DNA of 64,000 bases from positions 22,883 to 86,882 of the forward strand of contig CAMSTW010000003.1 of NCBI GenBank assembly GCA_947063855.1. Direction: 5' to 3'. The notes under the pieces were generated by a model. It was not told the DNA's origin. It did no database searches and worked only from the letters and a program-made list of their open reading frames with translations. Positions 60,576 through 64,000 of this stretch are shown here, in pieces; position 1 is the first letter of the stretch; the number at the start of each line of letters is the position of its first letter. A program made the translations under genes and the position numbers. Origin of the DNA: an uncultured Dorea sp. GTDB lineage: Bacteria > Bacillota > Clostridia > Lachnospirales > Lachnospiraceae.

Positions 60576-60935
60576 ATGAAAGGATGTATGAGTACGGATC
60601 TTGGTATCGTTACAATTGATCCAGAGGTGATTGCGAAGTATGCGGGTACCGTAGCAGTGGAATGTTTTGGTATCGTGGGGATGGCGACAGTGAGTATGAA
60701 GGATGGACTGGTTCATCTGCTGAAGAAGGAGAGCCTGACCAGAGGGATTACGGTGGCGATATCCGATGAGAATCATATCAGTATCAACTTCCATATTATT
60801 GTTGCATATGGCGTAAGCATTTCAGCGGTTACGGAGAATCTGATCAGCAATGTGAAGTACAGGGTAGAGGAATTCTCGGGAATGCCGGTAGATAAGATCA
60901 ACATTTACATTGAAGGCGTCAGAGTCATCGATTAG
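60576..60935 (+). CDS. Asp23/Gls24 family protein (YloU-like)
   Basis: This 119-residue cytosolic protein belongs to the alkaline-shock family, with the conserved IDPEVIAKYAGTVAVECFGIVGM near the N-terminus (first part IDPEVIAKYAGTVAVECFGI) and VSAVTENLISNVKYRVEEF-like sequence in the middle. It is often encoded just before the DAK2/FakA-like gene, as here after 19 bases. Members are linked to envelope stress; the exact role is unknown. Confidence 0.88.
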   Translation: MKGCMSTDLGIVTIDPEVIAKYAGTVAVECFGIVGMATVSMKDGLVHLLKKESLTRGITVAISDENHISINFHIIVAYGVSISAVTENLISNVKYRVEEFSGMPVDKINIYIEGVRVID

Positions 60936-60954
60936 TTAAGGAGGAACATAAGAA

Positions 60955-62652
60955 GTGGCTACGAAAACTATAAATGTGGAGATGCTTGCGAAGATGTTTT
61001 TGGCAGGTGCACAGAATATTGAAGCGAAGAAGGAGTATATCAATGAGCTGAATGTATTCCCGGTGCCGGACGGCGACACAGGAACGAATATGTCGCTTAC
61101 GATCATGGCGGCGGCAAAGGAAGTGACTGCGCTTGAGAAGCCGGATATCAAGGATTTGGCGAAGGCGATTTCTTCTGGTTCTCTTAGGGGAGCAAGGGGG
61201 AATTCCGGAGTAATCCTTTCACAGCTGTTGAGAGGATTCACCAAGTCCATCCGGGAAGAGAAGCAGATTGATGTGCAGGGACTTGCCGCGGCGTGCGCAA
61301 GGGCGAGGGATACGGCGTATAAGGCGGTCATGAAGCCCAAGGAAGGTACGATTCTCACGGTTGCCAGCGGGATTGCGGACCAGGCGGCCCAGATGGCGGC
61401 AGAGACAGACGATCTGGAGGTATTTCTTCCGGCGGTGATCGAGCACGCGGAAGAGGTGCTTAAGAAGACGCCGGATATGCTTCCGGTGCTCAAGGAAGCC
61501 GGTGTGGTGGATTCCGGCGGGCAGGGACTTCTGGAAGTGATCAGGGGAGCCTACGACGCATTCCTTGGGAAAGAGATTGATTACAGTGCGATTAAGCCGG
61601 GGACAGGCGTGCAGGTGACGAAGATCAGTGCACAGGAGACGGCGGATATCAAGTTCGGATATTGTACGGAATTCATCATCCTGACGGAGAAGGAATTTAC
61701 AGACGCACAGGAGAAGGATTTCAAGGGATACCTGTCTTCCATCGGCGATTCCATCGTATGCGTGGCGGATGATGACGTGGTGAAGGTTCATGTGCATACC
61801 AACGATCCAGGTCTTGCGATCCAGAGGGCTCTGACGTATGGTCAGCTTTCGAGGATGAAGATTGACAACATGCGCGAGGAGCATCAGGAGAAGCTGATCA
61901 AAGATGCCGAGAAGCTGGCGGCAGGCGAGGCGGCGAAGGCGGCCGGTGCGAAGGCGGCGGATGGCAGTGATCAGAAGTCTGAGGAACCCAGAAAGCCTAT
62001 GGGATTTATCGCAGTGTCCATCGGTGAAGGCATGAACGAGATCTTTAAGGAACTTGGCGTCGACTATATCATCGAAGGCGGACAGACGATGAATCCAAGC
62101 ACGGAGGATATGCTGAACGCGATTGACCAGGTGAATGCGGACTGTGTATTCATTCTTCCGAATAACAAGAATATCGTACTTGCCGCGAATCAGGCGAAGG
62201 CTCTGGTGGAGGACAAGGAGATTGTCGTGATTCCCACTAAGACCGTTCCCCAGGGGATTACGGCGGTGATTGGGTTCATGCCGGATGCGGATGTGAAGGA
62301 GAACGAGGAAGCCATGCTGGAGGCGATCCAGAATGTGAAGTCCGGGCAGGTGACCTATGCGGTCCGCGACACGCATATTGACGATAAGGAGATCCATGAA
62401 GGCGATATCATGGGAATCGGCGATTCCGGGATCATGGCTGTCGGAAAGGGCGTGGAAGAGACGACAAAGGAGCTTCTTTCGCAGCTGGTAGATGAGGATT
62501 CCGAACTGATCAGTCTCTACTATGGCGAGGAAGTGAAGGAAGAGGACGCGGAGCGGTTTATCGCAGAGATTGCTGAGACATATCCGGATGTGGATGTGGA
62601 CGCGCATTATGGCGGTCAGCCGATCTACTACTATGTGCTTGCGGTGGAGTAG
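60955..62652 (+). CDS. DAK2-domain protein (YloV/FakA-like kinase)
   Basis: This 565-residue protein has an N-terminal DAK2 ATP-binding domain (VPDGDTGTNMSLT, RGARGNSGVILSQLLRGF, GVVDSGGQGLLEVI), a middle domain (FGYCTEFIILTE) and a C-terminal DegV-like part (IIEGGQTMNPSTEDMLNAI). FakA in Staphylococcus phosphorylates fatty acids bound to FakB; by homology this may do the same for exogenous fatty acids. A short Ala/Lys linker lies near residue 320. It begins with GTG behind AAGGAGG. Confidence 0.9.
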   Translation: MATKTINVEMLAKMFLAGAQNIEAKKEYINELNVFPVPDGDTGTNMSLTIMAAAKEVTALEKPDIKDLAKAISSGSLRGARGNSGVILSQLLRGFTKSIREEKQIDVQGLAAACARARDTAYKAVMKPKEGTILTVASGIADQAAQMAAETDDLEVFLPAVIEHAEEVLKKTPDMLPVLKEAGVVDSGGQGLLEVIRGAYDAFLGKEIDYSAIKPGTGVQVTKISAQETADIKFGYCTEFIILTEKEFTDAQEKDFKGYLSSIGDSIVCVADDDVVKVHVHTNDPGLAIQRALTYGQLSRMKIDNMREEHQEKLIKDAEKLAAGEAAKAAGAKAADGSDQKSEEPRKPMGFIAVSIGEGMNEIFKELGVDYIIEGGQTMNPSTEDMLNAIDQVNADCVFILPNNKNIVLAANQAKALVEDKEIVVIPTKTVPQGITAVIGFMPDADVKENEEAMLEAIQNVKSGQVTYAVRDTHIDDKEIHEGDIMGIGDSGIMAVGKGVEETTKELLSQLVDEDSELISLYYGEEVKEEDAERFIAEIAETYPDVDVDAHYGGQPIYYYVLAVE

Positions 62653-62708
62653 GGAATGATTCCGTGTAACGGGGATTTTGACAGAAATAGGAAGTATATA
62701 GTTCAAGA

Positions 62709-62747
62709 TGCCAGATATCTGTCCACAGGTACAGAATCTGGCATTTT
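62709..62747 (+). terminator. Terminator after the DAK2 gene
   Basis: TGCCAGAT (62709-62716) pairs with ATCTGGCA (62736-62743), then TTTTC. recG starts 15 bases later. Confidence 0.65.
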
Positions 62748-62761
62748 CAATTGAGGTTATC

Positions 62762-64000
62762 ATGATAGATCAGACAAGTATCAAAGAATTGAAAGGAATC
62801 GGGGACAAGACCCAGAAACTGTTCGAGAAGGTCGGCGTCAGTACGGTGGGCGACCTGATCCGGTATTATCCAAGGGGGTATGACGTCTATGAGGACCCTG
62901 TGCCGGTCAGTGAGGCAACAGAGGGCAGGACGCAGACGGTCAGCGGCGCCATCTATGGAAGAGTCCAGGTGTCGGGGAGCACGAAGATGCAGGTGACGAC
63001 ACTGTATGTCAAGGATCTGACGGGAACGCTTAAGGTTATCTGGTTTCGGATGCCCTTCCTTCGCAGTACCTTCGCGAAGGGCGGCGCGGTCACGCTCAGA
63101 GGAAGGGTAGTAAGGAGGCGGGACGGGCTTGTGATGGAGCACCCGGAGATCTTCTACCCTTGTGAGAAATACGCGGACAGGCTCAATACTTTACAGCCCC
63201 TCTATGGCCTGACGGCCGGGCTTACGAACAATGCAGTGGCAAAGGCGGTGCGTCAGGCGCTTGACGGGATGGATCTGGCCGCGGATCTTCTGCCGCGGGA
63301 GGTTCGGATACGGTACGGACTGGCAGAATATAACTATGCCGTGCGGGGGATCCATTTCCCGGAGGATAAGGAGGTATTCTACCATGCCAGGGACCGCCTG
63401 GTGTTTGAAGAGTTCCTGGCGTTCATCCTGTCTGTCCGGAAGTTAAAGGACAAGAATGAGAAGCTGGCGAATGAATATGTGATGGAGGTGAAGCCGGAGT
63501 CGGAAAGCTTCTTACAGAGGCTTCCGTTTCGGCTTACCAGTGCGCAGCAGAAGGTATGGCGGGAGATTGCCGCGGATATGGCGGGAGAGACGGTCATGTC
63601 AAGACTCGTGCAGGGCGACGTAGGTTCCGGAAAGACCATCGTTGCGGTCCTGGCGCTTATGAATACTGCGCTGAACGGTTTTCAGGGCGCCATGATGGCG
63701 CCGACAGAGGTGCTGGCAAGACAGCATTACGAGTCTGTTACCCGTCTGTTTGATACCTATGGCGTTTCGATCAAGGTGGAGCTTCTGACCGGATCGATGA
63801 CGGCGAAGGAGAAGCGCAAGGCGTATGACCGGATTGAGTGCGGGTATGCCAGGATCATCATCGGCACCCACGCGCTGATTCAGGGCGGGGTGAATTATGA
63901 CTGCCTTGCCCTCGTGGTGACGGACGAGCAGCATCGGTTCGGCGTAAAGCAGAGGGAAGCATTTGCCGGGAAAGGCAATGTTCCCCATGTACTGGTCATG
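62762..64000 (+). CDS. recG: ATP-dependent DNA helicase RecG (3' end outside window)
   Basis: The first 413 codons of RecG, open to the window end. The wedge (OB-fold) domain is near residues 60-140. The helicase core starts around residue 255, with LTSAQQKVWREI (Q-motif region), Walker A GDVGSGKTIVA, MMAPTEVLARQHY (motif Ia), ARIIIGTHALIQ and DEQHRFGVKQREA (motif II). RecG remodels stalled forks and Holliday junctions. The usual protein is about 680 residues, so about 270 are missing. Start is an ATG after a weak GAGG. Confidence 0.95.
   Translation, partial: MIDQTSIKELKGIGDKTQKLFEKVGVSTVGDLIRYYPRGYDVYEDPVPVSEATEGRTQTVSGAIYGRVQVSGSTKMQVTTLYVKDLTGTLKVIWFRMPFLRSTFAKGGAVTLRGRVVRRRDGLVMEHPEIFYPCEKYADRLNTLQPLYGLTAGLTNNAVAKAVRQALDGMDLAADLLPREVRIRYGLAEYNYAVRGIHFPEDKEVFYHARDRLVFEEFLAFILSVRKLKDKNEKLANEYVMEVKPESESFLQRLPFRLTSAQQKVWREIAADMAGETVMSRLVQGDVGSGKTIVAVLALMNTALNGFQGAMMAPTEVLARQHYESVTRLFDTYGVSIKVELLTGSMTAKEKRKAYDRIECGYARIIIGTHALIQGGVNYDCLALVVTDEQHRFGVKQREAFAGKGNVPHVLVM

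Noticed and set aside
61219..62763. 514-codon minus-strand open frame opposite the DAK2 gene
   Set aside because: Antisense shadow of a well-recognised kinase; product is His/Arg/Leu-rich without any family motif and no ribosome site was seen.

Overview
The window looks like a chromosome segment of an anaerobic, spore-forming Bacillota, most likely a Clostridia/Lachnospiraceae species. Pointers are a Stickland-type selenoprotein reductase, a biotin-dependent Na+ decarboxylase cluster, a complete Rnf complex, a YtfJ/GerW-type sporulation protein, a two-Cys-pair (zinc) L28 protein and strong GGAGG ribosome sites. Host DNA outside 30.2-46.7 kb is roughly half G+C by eye; species assignment is inference.

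Layout. 0-5.1 kb: a TetR-type regulator (5' end cut by the window), component B of a glycine/sarcosine/betaine reductase (a pyruvoyl-type proprotein plus a selenoprotein whose in-frame UGA is at 3210-3212) and an SNF-type Na+ symporter. Together they form a small amino-acid or betaine reduction locus with twin operators at its promoter. 5.2-13.4 kb: MATE exporter, M24 aminopeptidase, a BceAB-like ABC transporter and a POT peptide transporter. 13.6-19.2 kb: a biotin cluster with both a 12S-type (MmdA-like) and a 5S-type (OadA-like) carboxyltransferase, an OadG-like lipoprotein, a biotin carrier and the Na+-pump beta subunit. 19.3-24.4 kb: RpiR regulator, HI0933-type flavoprotein, cmk, ispH and an S1-domain protein. 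24.6-30.2 kb: rnfCDGEAB and a DUF2752 membrane protein.

30.2-46.7 kb is an A+T-rich defence island: a BREX operon (brxA, brxB, brxC, pglX, pglZ). Between pglX and pglZ sits a tightly packed four-gene module: an N6-adenine methyltransferase, a protein with two GHKL ATPase domains (an HSP90/MutL-like one and a histidine-kinase one), a stand-alone receiver-domain protein and an HNH nuclease. No brxL is present in the window. The middle of pglX is far more A+T-rich than its two ends, suggesting exchange of the specificity region. This is the most unusual part of the window.

46.7-64 kb returns to host composition: a Gln/Asn/Tyr-rich membrane protein, apbE (flavinyl transferase, probably serving RnfD/RnfG), a NusG-domain-II protein and a Gx-type membrane protein, ruvAB, zapA, a U32 peptidase, a SEDS protein overlapping a penicillin-binding protein, YtfI/YtfJ-like sporulation genes, a 45-residue membrane protein, rpmB, an Asp23/DAK2 pair and the first 413 codons of recG. 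I saw no tRNA, rRNA, CRISPR array, insertion sequence or integrase.
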